Assembly: GCA_007258455.2 (NCBI GenBank)
Contig: VDFB02193867.1
Location: forward strand, 563,907,291 to 563,971,290
DNA: 64,000 nt
Origin: Sequoia sempervirens
Lineage: Eukaryota > Streptophyta > Pinopsida > Cupressales > Cupressaceae
Reading direction: 5' to 3'
Positions 12,575-24,049 of this stretch are shown here, piece after piece (positions within the stretch are counted from its first letter, which is position 1; the number at the start of each line of letters is the position of its first letter). The notes under the pieces were generated by a model. That model saw only the letters and a list, made by a program, of their open reading frames with translations, searched no databases and was not told the origin of the DNA. The translations under genes were made by a program, and so were the position numbers.

Positions 12575-14300
12575 CAATAGGGACACAAATACCTTGCTCA
12601 TTTTTTACACACCCTTTTCTAGTATAGCCTAATTGTTTAACAAATTTATAGCATTTTCCATAAAGTATTTCCATTTCATGCAGATTAGGTAGGGATTGAT
12701 AATCTATCTTATCAAAATTTGACATGTGTATGTCGCATTGTCATCCAGATTATATGAGATAGATGTTTGAGAAGATTGTTCAGAATTTTGAGTAGACATG
12801 ATTGTCAGTTGATCTTGTTTCTCATCCTTCTTTTGCGTAATTGTGTATTCGCCCATAAACGAGGGTGTGAATTCTAAGGTTCCCTGATCGTCACCAAATA
12901 ATTTAGATATTGATTAATTATCATTGTGCTCAATTTGAAGACGGTCTATATTGGATGATGGAATTAATGTTTTCAAAGGACTTGTAACTCCTTTTTCAAG
13001 GTGCAAGTAACTTTTAGGCTCGAGATCTATTTCAATTTGATAGATACGATTGTTATAGACATATTTCAAGATACAATGAAGTGTTGAAGGCACTACATTC
13101 ATCTCATGAATCCATGGTTAGCCTAAAAGAAGATTATATGAAAGATCATAAGGCATGACATGGATAGGAGTCTACAAAGTAGCCACCCCAACCGTAATAG
13201 GCAAAGTAATTATCCCACGTGGTTGCTTTGTTCTACTATCAAATCCTCAAATGGAGACATTATCGGGTACTATCTGTGACCTATCAACATCTAATTGATC
13301 AAGGAGACTCACACTACACACATTAACAGAAAAACCATTATCTATGAGACTGTCCTTGATAACTATGTGGTTGAAATGAGCAATTATCACAAAGGAATCA
13401 TGTTGATTATGAAAATCCAAAGGAGGGAGCTCATGTTGATGAAAGGTAATGTCAAGATTCTTTTTGTGTATGAGAGATGCTACATCATTCAGAGTGGTAC
13501 CAAGATGAATTGTGATTTTTTAAGGGCAGTTTGAAGAATGTTGTGATAATTTGGTGAGTTTTGAAGCAAATCCCAAAGGGAAAGTTTGGTAAGAGTATTC
13601 TTTAATTGTTCAACAAGATCATACTCCTTTCTATGTGGGATGTAATGAGGAGCACTAGGTGGATTAAGTAAAGGTAAAGAGGATGGGGTTCATTGTCGCG
13701 ATTGCAGGTTGTTTCAGGTGTTATATATATGAGCAACAATATCATTATTAGATTGTTGTGATACATTGGTTGTAGGAGGGTAAATGGTGTATCAAGGTCG
13801 ATTAGAGGGGTGAAGTGGATGTGAGGGTGAGTAAAGTATAAGTTTAGGTTGAGTTACATTAACATCCTTGATATTAGAGGTCTCACAACAAACCAAAGAA
13901 AATGAGTTTGGTGAGATGAAGTCTTGAAGAGACTCATCTATCAAATGCCAATCATCACGACTAAAGGGTTTGAGAGGTAAATTTTCATTAACTGGTTTAA
14001 GATGTTCAAGAGAAGCATTAGAGGTTGTAATGGTCAGTATTGTGATTTGGTCCCCATAAACCTTAGTGGATGGATTATGAGAGATGAAGTCTTAGAGGGA
14101 TTCATCTAACAAATTAGATTCATCACAAGCAAAGGGTTGGAGAGAATCTTTATCATTAATAGGTTTATGTTTCTCATTTCAAGCATTAGAGTATGAAGTG
14201 TGTGAGAGGAAGCCTTGAAGGACTTCATCTAACTTATCAACATCATCACTACTAAGAGGCTTAGATGAGATGTTGTTTCAAATTTGAATCATGTGTTTGA
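12575..14300 (-). pseudogene. Ogre-like gag-pol linker, protease and G-patch fragment 1
   Basis: Read on the minus strand, the segment has an aspartic protease core LIDNGFSVNVCSVSLL (about 13370-13310; LIDNGS is the active-site form in Ogre/Tat elements). Then come GFD, PRGIITLPITVG, YNLLLG*PWIH and VPSTLHCILKY (about 13180-13030). The PWIH...STLH signature is typical of Ogre-type proteases. About 300 bp further on, LGYTRKGCVKNEQGI (about 12650-12580) resembles the G-patch-like segment after this protease. Several codons are stops (*PWIH) and no RT follows, so it is a fragment. The upstream linker (14250-13450) aligns with the linker of fragment 2 at about 25350-25500. It is opposite in strand to the gag to its left, so the junction at about 12570 is a rearrangement or nested insertion. 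Confidence 0.65.
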
Positions 14301-14548
14301 AGGGATGGTTTGAAATTTTAATTTTTGTGTCCTTATGTATCGATGAATCTGATCTAAAAGAACTATGAATGAAAATGGAAAAGGAAATGTTCAAGGATCT
14401 AAAAATATGCATCAATTCCATTAAAATAAATGAAATTTATGCTAATGAAAGTAGAAACAATTGAACTATAACAAAAAGGTAATGATAGAAAACAAAAAGA
14501 TGCAATGCAATAAATTGAAATTTGAAAGTACTGATGCAAAATTGTAAA

Positions 14549-14582
14549 GGGACTGATTCACCCTAGGTGGCAAATGAGTCCA
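14549..14582. repeat. Palindrome copy 1 (GGGACT...AGTCC family)
   Basis: Arms GGGACTGATTCACC and GGTGGCAAATGAGTCC around a short centre. This is the most diverged copy, with some bulges in the stem. Confidence 0.6.
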
Positions 14583-15216
14583 ATGATATGATTTTTTTTT
14601 ATATTTTTCTAATTTTTTTGTATTTTCTGTAAAATTTCAAATATGTACAATGCAAATAAAGAATGCCAAGTAGAGATTTAGAATGATTGAATGAAATACA
14701 ATGATGGAGGCTAAAGAATGCTTTCACTAATGCAATATTGAAGAAACCTAAAGATGCAAAATAATGAAAAATGATGAAGTAAGGAATTCCTATTATACAA
14801 TCAAAAATGTAAATTAGAATGATCTTATGCTCAAAAATTCAAGTTCACCAAAATGAACCATCAATTTTTGGCTCTTAGGACTTCTCTTACTCTTCTAGGG
14901 TTTTTCACCTTAAAGGAGAGAGTTAGGCCAAAAATTCTATAGGGTTCATTCAAATAATGTTATGTGAAATTTTATCTAATCTAATTGAAGTAAACTAAAT
15001 GAAACTGAATTATTTCAATGACTGAATATGAAAACAAGACTAAGATCTATGCTATGTTTGAAAACATAGTGTTGTTTGCAAAGAAACTTTAAAGAATGAA
15101 CAAAAATGCAAATCAGGCTAAACGGAAGACTATTTTTCAAAATGAATGCACTTGGTAAATTGTAGAAGATTGGTTAATAATATAGAAAGATGATGAAACT
15201 TGAACTTGGGCTGACT

Positions 15217-15250
15217 GAGACTCATTTGCCACCTTGGGCGAATTAGTCCC
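15217..15250. repeat. Palindrome copy 2
   Basis: Left arm GAGACTCATTTGCC, right arm GGGCGAATTAGTCCC. Paired with copy 3, 117 bp away, in the same spacing as the E1 pair at 19915/20028. Confidence 0.7.
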
Positions 15251-15333
15251 AAATAATGACTTTTCTGCACAAACTCTATTTTATGACAGTTGGGGATCTG
15301 GATCTATATCTAACTCAAATTTGAACCTCAAGA

Positions 15334-15367
15334 GGGACTCATTCACCATGCATGGTGAATCAGTCCA
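15334..15367. repeat. Palindrome copy 3
   Basis: The best-formed stem in the family. GGACTCATTCACCATG pairs with CATGGTGAATCAGTCC with one mismatch and almost no loop. Confidence 0.8.
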
Positions 15368-16164
15368 CTTTCTAATTTATGAAATTTCCAAACTATGTCC
15401 TGCACCTTGACACTTGTACAACAATTTTTGTCAAAAACCTAATTTGAGATCTTAGAAAATTCCTACAAAATAGCTTAAAATTGTTTCTCTAATGGGAGGT
15501 TTTCCTTTTTCAAACCCCTAGTTGGGTAATTAAACCTTGAATAGAGAAAAACCTGCATAAACCCTAGCCTTGGATGTGTTAAAGACTAGGAAAGTCTGAA
15601 TCATGACAAAAACTATATTGTATTGATGTAGAATAAGACATGCAAGAATGATTTATATGATGCAAGATCCCAACCCTAGAAACCTCACAACACATGAAAA
15701 AGAGGAATGAAATGACATGAAAATGATAAAAAAAAGATGTAAACCTTAGTCTGAAGATATAGTGAAAATGGAAGATGGAATCAATAGGAAACCAAGTCCT
15801 TAGGTGTGATTTAGTGGCTAGTTGCACCTCTTCACCCTAGATTTCTTCATGATTCACCATAGGCATCCATCATCAACCCTTTCCAATTTTGAATCTTGAT
15901 CAAAATAGTGAGCTTCAAGACCTGCAAAAAAACCTTATTTTGTTACCCTAAAAGTTCAACTTTTTCTCATGAACTTGTGGTATAAGACTTGACTCATGAA
16001 TTGCACTTGAAAAATGACAAAAAGATGTGAAAAATGAATAATGATATGTATTTGTAAGAAAAAACTCCTTATTTCCCCATTAATTAGACCTAAGAGGCTG
16101 ACATTCACCAGAAATTAAAGTTAAATTAATTAAATCCCTGCTTCAATTTGAATTTTCCCTCAAA

Positions 16165-16200
16165 GAGGACTCATTCGCCCAAGGTGGAAAATGGGTCCCA
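16165..16200. repeat. Palindrome copy 4
   Basis: Arms GAGGACTCATTCGCC and GGTGGAAAATGGGTCCC. Imperfect pairing with the family's outer GGACT/GTCC boundaries kept. Confidence 0.65.
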
Positions 16201-16239
16201 CTACTATTGTTTGAAGGTGGGTTTTCAGGGTATGAGATA

Positions 16240-16820
16240 ATTAAATGTTGTTTGTTAGGTTTTATGTGATTTCTCAAGTAAAATGGGCCTCTAGATCAGA
16301 ATTAATGGGTCTAAGGGGTGGCCTATAAATGTAGTTTTAAAGGGTAAATGATGTAAAGGGACTCAAAAGTGGGTCCAATTATGCATGAAATTGTTTCTTT
16401 TCTCAAGAGGGTCCAATTTTCTATGGCATAGTTACCACTTCTTGTTCAAGTTTTGTACAATCATTAATTTGTTCTGGATCTAAGTAGCTTTTAGACACTC
16501 CTCAATTCACTTATTTTCTTCTATTTGCACTTTCAATCAGGTAATATCCTCAATAGCTATCTTCAACTAATCATTAACTTCTCTATGTCTATCTTTGAAT
16601 TTTCTGATATGCTCTCTCAACCTCCTGATGCAATCATTTGCTTCCTTCATATTTCCTTTCAGAGCTTCCTTCTCATCTTATTTTTTTTCAATTCCTCAAG
16701 GGAAACATTGATCTCTTTAGATATAGGTTTTTCTTTTAGAGGAACAAAGTAGTATTTTCCAACCATGTACTCAAATTTTGGGACCTTCCTCAAGTTGTAA
16801 GACTTTTTCAGAGGAACTAG
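16240..16820 (-). pseudogene. Start of the internal region of a minus-strand Ty1-copia element
   Basis: Just inside the primer site, the minus strand has ATG with MVGKYYFVPLKEKP (from about 16765), then a Lys/Glu-rich, coiled-coil-like stretch broken by many stops. No protease, integrase or RT was found, so the element is cut off to the left, apparently where E3 begins. Identification as copia rests on the adjacent primer-binding site and LTR, not on this peptide. Confidence 0.4.
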
Positions 16821-16832
16821 GCTCTAATACCA
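16821..16832 (-). other. Primer-binding site, initiator tRNA-Met type (minus strand)
   Basis: The plus strand reads GCTCTAATACCA, so the minus strand reads TGGTATTAGAGC, one change from the canonical copia site TGGTATCAGAGC. It lies 2 nt from the LTR end. Confidence 0.75.
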
Positions 16833-16834
16833 AT

Positions 16835-17769
16835 CGTTGAATATACTGACTACTGAGAGGGGGGGTGAATCAGTATTCCGTTGGTCAAATTAATTATTAA
16901 CCATCCAATTAATAATCCACATCTAATTGTAATAGTGAACCAAAACATAAAGGAGATCATAACACATTGACACCAAGATTTTTACATGGAAAGCCCAAAA
17001 TGGGAAAAACCATGGTGAGGATTAGCTCACAATATATTATAACCGATTATAAGATATTACAAGGCTCACTTCCAATACTTGCTATCCTTGAAAAGGCTTG
17101 CAACCTGAATACAAAATGTGGCTTATTTCCAAAATACAAAAGGTGTGGCTCATTGCCAAAATGAACTAGAGAAATGCACCTACAAAGTGTTGAAGACAAT
17201 TTTGATTATGCTCTAGAAATATCAAACTTCTTTTCTTTCTGGTGTACAATTACTGTTAGAAACTTTGCACTATCAACCTTATTGCATCATTCACACATCA
17301 TCCTCCATATCTCTTCACCTCTTTTCCATGATAAATATATGCATAGCCATAACTTTCTTTATCAATTAAGTCAGCCTTATTGAGGGAACACTCAAAATAA
17401 AAAAGTCTTGTCAGCTTAATACAAAATTCCTTTTGACACATAGAACAAAACATGTTATCCAAATGTTAGGTCAGCCTAGACCTAAAAAGGAACACACAAA
17501 ATATAAACCTTTTCGGCCAAAGAATACTAAAGTTCTATCATTAGGATAGCTCAACCGGATCACAAAAACACACTAGAGACTCGTTTATGCCTGTAACTAA
17601 CATTCATGATCAACATATATCAAAAAATCATTGAATTCCCTTTTATTGCGAAGATTTCCAGATCAAGATATTGGATTAGTATGGATGCATAGATTATATA
17701 GTTAGTTACCAACCAATGCTAGCATCAATGACAACATACTTGGAGGGAACCTTCTTCATTCTTCCAACA
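16835..17769 (-). mobile_element. 5' LTR of a Ty1-copia element (minus strand)
   Basis: On the minus strand it starts TGTTGGAAG (17769) and ends ...TATTCAACG (16835), where the usual final CA has become CG. The primer site follows after 2 nt. Length is about 935 bp. The 3' copy is not in the expected place. Short open frames inside (16967-17383) are not coding. The left-hand start is the best TG candidate, not proven by a target-site duplication. Confidence 0.65.
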
Positions 17770-18689
17770 AACTATCAACACAAATTCTAAAAATTGTCAC
17801 TTTGTTTATAACATTCATTAGAATCGTTGTAATCCTATCCTTTTTTTCGCAAGATGGTTGGTGTTAAACTCAAATTTCCATTAAAACCCACCCCCACCAT
17901 AAGTAGTAGAGGTCTTCAAGAGATATCACAGTATCCTCTAGAGTCTATTTTGTCATAAGACTAGTGATAAGAATCATAGCATATGAGATAATTATTTTAA
18001 TGTTGTCTCTCTAATGTATTTTTTATTTGTTATGTCACAAATAATTTGTTCATGAGATATGGAGTTCCTCATTTTATTATGTACTATACAAAAAAATAGC
18101 CTCCAAAAGCATCCACACTTAGTGTATTATTCAACAATGAAACTTAAACACCAATCTCCTCTAATGTATCTTCCATGTGTCCAAGAATGTAGAAACACAT
18201 CACATGGCATGCTTCACATATGCACTCAACAAGAGAGCTTAATACAATAACAACCAAGCCAAATAACCAACTAGCCAACCAACCAACCCAACCACTAAAC
18301 ACATGTTTACTTTTAAAGAATCAAGCTAACATAAAACAACAGATTGATCTAGGTAAATCCATGTGCCTCAATACCATGAGTGAACAAAGCCATTAACCCC
18401 AACATTTAATTTTTTGTTCTAGTTTTTTCTAGTATTAAATAGCTTTTCCATGTGTAACACAAACACAAAATATCTAACCAATATCTCACACAAATTTACA
18501 AGTGGACATAAATAAATATCTAATGTGGCAAACACATCTCCTAAACATGCAGCAAAGATAAATATATATTTTACATAAAATTTTACAATAATTATTTATT
18601 GTGCAATGTGTATGTAGTGTGAGAAAAGTGATCCTAGTCCTAACTAATAGATTAACTAGGATTGTAGTGTAGAAAAATGTCACCCTCTT
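17770..18689. other. Spacer, no gene seen
   Basis: AT-rich, with a short CCAA/CCAACT-rich patch at about 18255-18295. Nothing else recognised. Confidence 0.45.
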
Positions 18690-19027
18690 TTATACTTAAT
18701 TTGGGAATGATTAACATTAAAATGAACCCAATGTTGCCTTCATCTAGTGTCATAATGTGTTTTACACATTCACATTGGGTTTAGGTCTCTTTTAAGCTAA
18801 ATTGACCTAATTTTTCCTTAATTTAATGTTGTAAAGTGTATTTATTTACATATTCACATTAATTTTTGGGCCCTCTTGCATTTATGACCTTCATATCATC
18901 ATTAATAGTCCCCTAAGACCCTTTATTATGCATCTTGAGGCTTATTTCAATCGAAATCCTGACATAGACATCAAATACACTTAATTTTACAATTCCTCGA
19001 CATTTCCTCCACCTAAGAAGGCCTGGT

Positions 19028-19106
19028 GGGACCCATACGCCACCTTTCGCATATGAGTCCCTTTCATATGGGACCTATATGCCACTTGAGTGGCGTATGA
19101 GTCCCA
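19028..19106. repeat. Palindrome copies 5 and 6 (tandem pair)
   Basis: Copy 5 at 19028-19061 has arms GGGACCCATACGCC and CGCATATGAGTCCC. Copy 6 at 19070-19106 has arms GGGACCTATATGCCAC and GTGGCGTATGAGTCCC. The pair lies about 110-180 bp upstream of the E1 TATA box, and E2 keeps the same pair at 47094/47135. Confidence 0.75.
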
Positions 19107-19211
19107 TTTGTCCCATTTTTAGGGTTTTCAGTAGGAAATCAAGGTTTTGAATTCAAATTTCATGACTGACAGCATTTGGGATCTAATAAATGAGAAATTA
19201 GATGGAGTTCC

Positions 19212-19219
19212 TATATAAA
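19212..19219 (+). promoter_or_regulatory. TATA box of E1
   Basis: TATATAAA, preceded by GGAGTTCC. E2 has TATATAAATA at the homologous place (47275). Confidence 0.6.
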
Positions 19220-19914
19220 CAAGGTTTCAAATTATTATTTCACCTAAGCATTCATGATATCAAATTAAGCAATCAAGAATCAAGCATCCTAAGACTTCAC
19301 AAGAGCATCAAGAGAGTTTAGAAGAGCATTTCTAAGGCATTCAAGGGCATATTTCTTCATCATTTTTTGCAGCAATTCAAGATCCATTATCATGTCAAGG
19401 TCAGAATGCATTAAGCAATTTGTTGAGCTAGTGTTGTGATGTAGCATTCAAGATCCAAGATTAAGCATTGCTCTACATCTAATTCAAGATCAAGATCTAC
19501 ATTCTACATGGCCACTTCATGTTAGATTGTTGATTTACATCTCAAGACATCATTCGAGGTATCATTTTTCATGTTTCATATTTCATATTTCATGTTCATA
19601 TTTCATTGTTTCATCATAAGGTTTAATTACCTAAATAGGGTTTGACCAATGCAAACCCCTATTTCCTAACAACCAACAAGTTTTTCTCTCTTTCTATATT
19701 TGTGATTGCAAATCTAGGTGTTTTGAAGATTGAGGGATCTTTGAAGACTAAATTAAAATATTGAATAAAGTTTTTCAAGTTGTCTCAAGGTTGTCAAGAT
19801 CATGGAAAGTCACCTACAGGTTGCAAATCAAGGTTTTCGACTCAAAGATTTGGCAGGAAGGAAGCTATTGGAGATCACTACATAATACCAAAATTTTAGC
19901 CAAACCCTAATACT

Positions 19915-19949
19915 GGGACTAAATCACCAGTTGTGGTGTATGAGTCCCA
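19915..19949. repeat. Palindrome copy 7
   Basis: GGGACTAAATCACCA and TGGTGTATGAGTCCC flank a 5-nt centre. The inner stem is CACCA/TGGTG where the neighbour copy has CGCCAA/TTGGCG. Confidence 0.75.
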
Positions 19950-20027
19950 ATAACACCTTTTTCCAGATTTTAGGAGATTCATAGTAGTCACTATGAGATT
20001 CCAGTTTATGCACAGAAACCCTAGTCT

Positions 20028-20061
20028 GGGACTAAAACGCCAAGATTGGCGTATGAGTCCT
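20028..20061. repeat. Palindrome copy 8
   Basis: GGGACTAAAACGCCAA and TTGGCGTATGAGTCC; the centre is GA. Located 113 bp after copy 7. Confidence 0.75.
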
Positions 20062-20560
20062 AGTGAGCATTAAAGATCATGATTTCAAGGTTTTGGAGCT
20101 TGTTCTAGCCTCATCTTTCTTCCAGGTGCACCTTCGTTCATTCTTGGTCTATTATCCTAATTTTTAGTTTCATTTCTTAGGTCATCTAGTTAGGTTTTGC
20201 ATGTTATATTCATTTCCTTTCTTTCCAAGCCCTAGCTTGGTGGTGAACACCCTTAGTATCTTTCATCACACCCTAGGACACCTTATTGTAGATCTCTTTC
20301 TCCTATTCCCATCCCTTGATTGAGATCTCTTTAAGGTTTCCTTGAATGAAACTTGAAGAAACTTGTTAGCTTTGTCCCCTAAACATAGAGCATACATTTT
20401 TCTTCATTTCAAGGATTAATTATTTCCTTGCCTCCACATTCAAACACAAACCAACTAGAGTTTGATGATCAGTTAGCTTGCACAAGGCAGGGCCAATCTC
20501 CTAGGGTTTGGTTCTCTTGAGTTGCAAGGAGCAAAATTTTGATAAGTAATTTAATAAGCC

Positions 20561-21959
20561 TATTTGACATAAACCCTATATTTGAAAATATAATTTATCA
20601 TATATATGAAACTAAAAATTGATGAAAAAATTATAGATCTAAAAAATGGTGACAAAGAGGAACCTGTGCTTAAAAATCAAGCCAAAATTTGAGGGTCAAG
20701 GGTGAGAGTTCCCTTGGAAAAAGATGTTAATTTTTAGGGTCTTAAAACTTGAGATGAAAAATTATAGTTTTCTTTTTGTTTCCTATAACCTTTTATTGAT
20801 GAAACTTCCTGATCTGACCTACACACATTCAGAGAGGAGGAAAGTTTGTGGTGTATAGGGGATTTCCTAACTCAAACCTTGTTTAGGTGTTTCCACCTCC
20901 ATACATACAATAAATGATAATAAATATGGCATGCCCTAAGTCAAGAAAAGGCCAAATAAATAATAATTGGCTAAAATAACAAATGATAATGGATATTGTT
21001 ACCTTAGGTATGAAATCCTCATCAAAGTGATGTTCACACCATAAGTTTCCACCAAATTTTTTTTATTGATGCATTAATTTATTGAAGACCTACAAGAGGT
21101 TAGTCCATGAAACACAATAGATCACCATAGCTAGCATGTAGATGATAAGTCTACACCTTCACAATATGAATGTAGTAGTGCATTATTGATCATAATAGCG
21201 TCCAACATTCAAATGAGAAGAAAATTCTTTTATATATGCATACAAATTGATCTTTTTGATTATAGGATGACTTGGGATCCTTTTCAAATCCCCAAGGACC
21301 AACACCTTGAAACTTTAAAATTTGAAATAGGTCACCTTTAGGTCAAGGGTTCCCTCACCCTTGATTGAGTGATTTTGGGCCATATTTTTTTAGATGTCAA
21401 GGATTTTAAGATATGTTCTAAATCTGACCCCAAAATGAATAAATTATTAATATAATGTTATAGGAAAAATAGGATTCAATATAGCATGAAATTGTAAAGC
21501 TTAATAACTTGATGATGCTACATTTAGCTCCCACTTTAGTGAGAGTGTGATCTTACATTCATGATCAAACTAATAAAATAGATTTATTTATCAAAACATT
21601 AAATAGGAAAGATGACACAAAGTTGATAGGTGTAAAAGCCATGAACTTAGGATCCCATCAATCAAAAGTGTTAAGATAAATATGTAGAAGATATAGTGCA
21701 TGGAAGACAAGATAAGATATAATCATACATAAGGAATTCAATGATAAATCAGTGGAGTATATATATAAAAGCATACACAAAGCATACATACTTGGAAAAT
21801 ATGATGCATACAAGGAATACATGAGGAAAACATGTGGAATACATGAAGAAAAAACACCAAATACACAAAGATAGTTCATGATATGCAGCTAAAGAAAACT
21901 ACACAAGTCATGATCCCAATAATAGTGGTTTTCTACACCTAGGCCAAATCCACACTAAA
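20561..21959. other. Spacer, no gene seen
   Basis: AT-rich with no convincing frame. Part may be the internal leader of an element behind E1, but no primer site was recognised. Confidence 0.4.
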
Positions 21960-22500
21960 ATATTTTTTTAACTAAATCTTCACTTCTAGCACCTATAACA
22001 GCTAAATCGTGGAGGAATTTGAAGATGATGCAAACTAGAGTTTCGTGAAATTTTGTCTACAGATTCTAAATATATTTTTTTCAAAAATTTTGGAATTAGA
22101 TTACACTTCTTTTTCCATCTCCCTCGAAAACTATTTTTTTCAGAAAATAGCATTTTTAAAAAGTGACACTCACTGTATAATGCATAACTTTTTTTCCATG
22201 AAGGATAAAATTCTAATTCTTTTGAATTTAGATTCGTAACTCTGATATCTAGTGCTTCCACTTGGTTAGATAGTTTTTTATTGAATATTTTTTCTTTAAT
22301 CAAGTTTCCAAGTCAAACCAATTACATCTCACATAGCTGCATTCATATAACACGAATCCTTTTTGTATGTATCGAAATTCTTTTTTGGATCAAGCAATTC
22401 AATATTTGGTGCACTCCATATTTTTCTCAAAAAAATTGATAATCTACTATTTTTCCACATGTGAAGAACAGAGAGCTTGATTTTAGGTGAAAAACCTACA
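21960..22500 (+). repeat. Dispersed repeat F1
   Basis: Aligns with the reverse complement of 49895-50480. Shared words include TTTGAAGATGATGCAAACTA, TTTTTCCATCTCC, CACT..TATA, TTTTTTTCCATGAAGGA, GATCAAG and TATTTTTCCACATGTG, all in consistent order. It has no coding character; short frames on both strands are low-complexity. Family unknown. Confidence 0.75.
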
Positions 22501-23050
22501 TTCACAAGAAATAAAAAATAAATATAATAATCAAATTAAATTTAATTAAAATTATACTTTTTTGGAAGCTTATACTAAGGACTACAGACTTACAAAAAAA
22601 TAAATTTTAAAATGAGCTAATTTGATCCCCCAAAAGGTAAATCAAAAAAGTGATTTTTTATCAAAGATTTTGATAGGTTGTAAAGGAGACTCTCATATAA
22701 GTATGGTTTTAAAACTAGCAGGGTTCTATTCAAGGGGGCTTGGTCTAAGGTGGTTTGGTCAAACAATCTTCAATTGGAATCCTTTAAATGGAAAATTTCA
22801 AGGCTTAAATCATTATATTTTCTAAAAATATTTAATTAAAAAAAAAATCATAATCTCCTAGAAATTATAAACTGTACCTTGTGGGATCACCCAAGTTCTG
22901 TTTATATAACAAAAATTACTACAAAAAACCTTAAGATTCAAGTTAGAAAGGTAAAGAAACCTCAATATGTAAGGTTTTCTCAATTTCCAAGCATCATCCA
23001 TCAAATGCACAACATACACATCTAAAATGTTGAAATGATAAATAAAAGTT
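22501..23050. other. Spacer, no gene seen
   Basis: AT-rich. It probably continues decayed repeat material around F1. Confidence 0.4.
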
Positions 23051-23222
23051 CTCATGAGATACATAGATCTATTTTCTAGAAAGTTGTGTCATGCTAAGTG
23101 TCTATGCAAAATTGATAAATGATGGGTCTCATAAGGCTAGAATTTTGTATTAAGCTAGGTTACTCATGAGACACATGGATCCACTATCTAAAAAGTTGTG
23201 TTATGCTAGGTGGTCATGTAAA
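23051..23222. repeat. Tandem duplication, 112-bp period
   Basis: CTCATGAGATACATAGATC...AAAGTTGTGTCATGCTA at 23051 recurs as CTCATGAGACACATGGATC...AAAGTTGTGTTATGCTA at 23163. The same key words (CATGCTTAGAAAGTT) appear weakly again near 23240. Confidence 0.65.
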
Positions 23223-24049
23223 GTACACAAATTCACATGCTTAGAAAGTTCCATTATCTTAGTTTTGTAGATTGTCATGGTTTGATAATCATGCCTCAGG
23301 GAGCACATAAATTTTTAATGTCATGAGGGATAAATTGATAGCCATGTCTTGGGGGACATTATAAATAACACCACCATCAAAGAGACATATCAATAATTCA
23401 AAGCTCATAGGACACCAATGTGTAGATATATGAAATGGATAGGGTGATATGCCCCCTCTTAAAATATTAGCATACTTGCTATGCTAATATTTTAAGGAAA
23501 AGAAAAAGGAAGATAGTATCCTCAAAAAGGATGCAAACCTCCACAACTAGTTATCATTTCCCCAAGTGTATAGGCAAGGACAAGCATGCTAGAGACTGTT
23601 GTGTTGCCACCATAGATGAAATATGATAGAATATAAGATTGTACCACCATGAATGGAAATGAGTAAATGCATGGAGATACAAAGGACAATAGTGAAGAAC
23701 AACACCATAGAAGAGAGCTCTTATAATTTGTATTATATAGGTGCATCAACAAATGATAGAGCAGTAACACCAAAATCAACATTTTTTATATTTTATTGTT
23801 CAAGGCCTAACATTCATTGGTAGGATGACTATACATTTAATGATATGCACAAAAGGACTGATTTATTTGATTATGATTTTGAAAAACTTCTTATGTGTTA
23901 GAGAAAGAAAACTAATCAAGTGGGCTTTGAAAATCGTTGAAAAAATATGCTCTTACTCAGATAGAGGATAAGGAGTAGGAGACACTCCTTTCTTTTATAA
24001 ATAAATTTTCTCTCTCTTACCATTGGAGGTTATTAATATAGTAGATGAT
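23223..24049. other. Spacer, no gene seen
   Basis: No recognisable coding content. A short self-complementary stretch at about 23460-23496 (TTAAAATATTAGCATA...TATGCTAATATTTTAA) forms a near-perfect hairpin. Confidence 0.45.

Larger units (their letters stand above)
14590..16400 (-). repeat. E3: inverted copy of the E repeat family (LTR-like)
   Basis: Read on the minus strand, the order and spacing of palindromes match E1 on the plus strand. One lies at 16165-16200, then about 830 bp on another, then 117 bp on a third; E1 has 845 and 113 bp. Between the first palindrome and the TATA region both share GACAGC or GTCAGC, GGTCTAAT/GGATCTAATAAATG and GGAGTT. The E1 TATA sequence is mutated here (about CTTACAAATAC). 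The ends are approximate, and no TG...CA termini or target-site duplication was identified. Short frames in this stretch look like chance. Confidence 0.5.
18690..20560 (+). repeat. E1: LTR-like repeat of the E family
   Basis: Aligns with 46620-47300 (E2) and in inverted orientation with 14590-16400 (E3). The order is two 80-bp imperfect units ending CACATT (18724-18785, 18804-18870), then TATCATCATTAATAG and GAGGCTTATTT shared with E2. A double palindrome (19028, 19070), a TATA box (19212) and two more palindromes (19915, 20028) follow. The arrangement of repeated upstream units, promoter and transcribed part is that of an LTR, but I could not fix TG/CA termini or a primer site. No coding frame. 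Confidence 0.55.

Noticed and set aside
18059..18250. 63-residue frame with mixed composition
   Set aside because: No recognisable motif, no neighbours of coding type, length within chance for this base composition.
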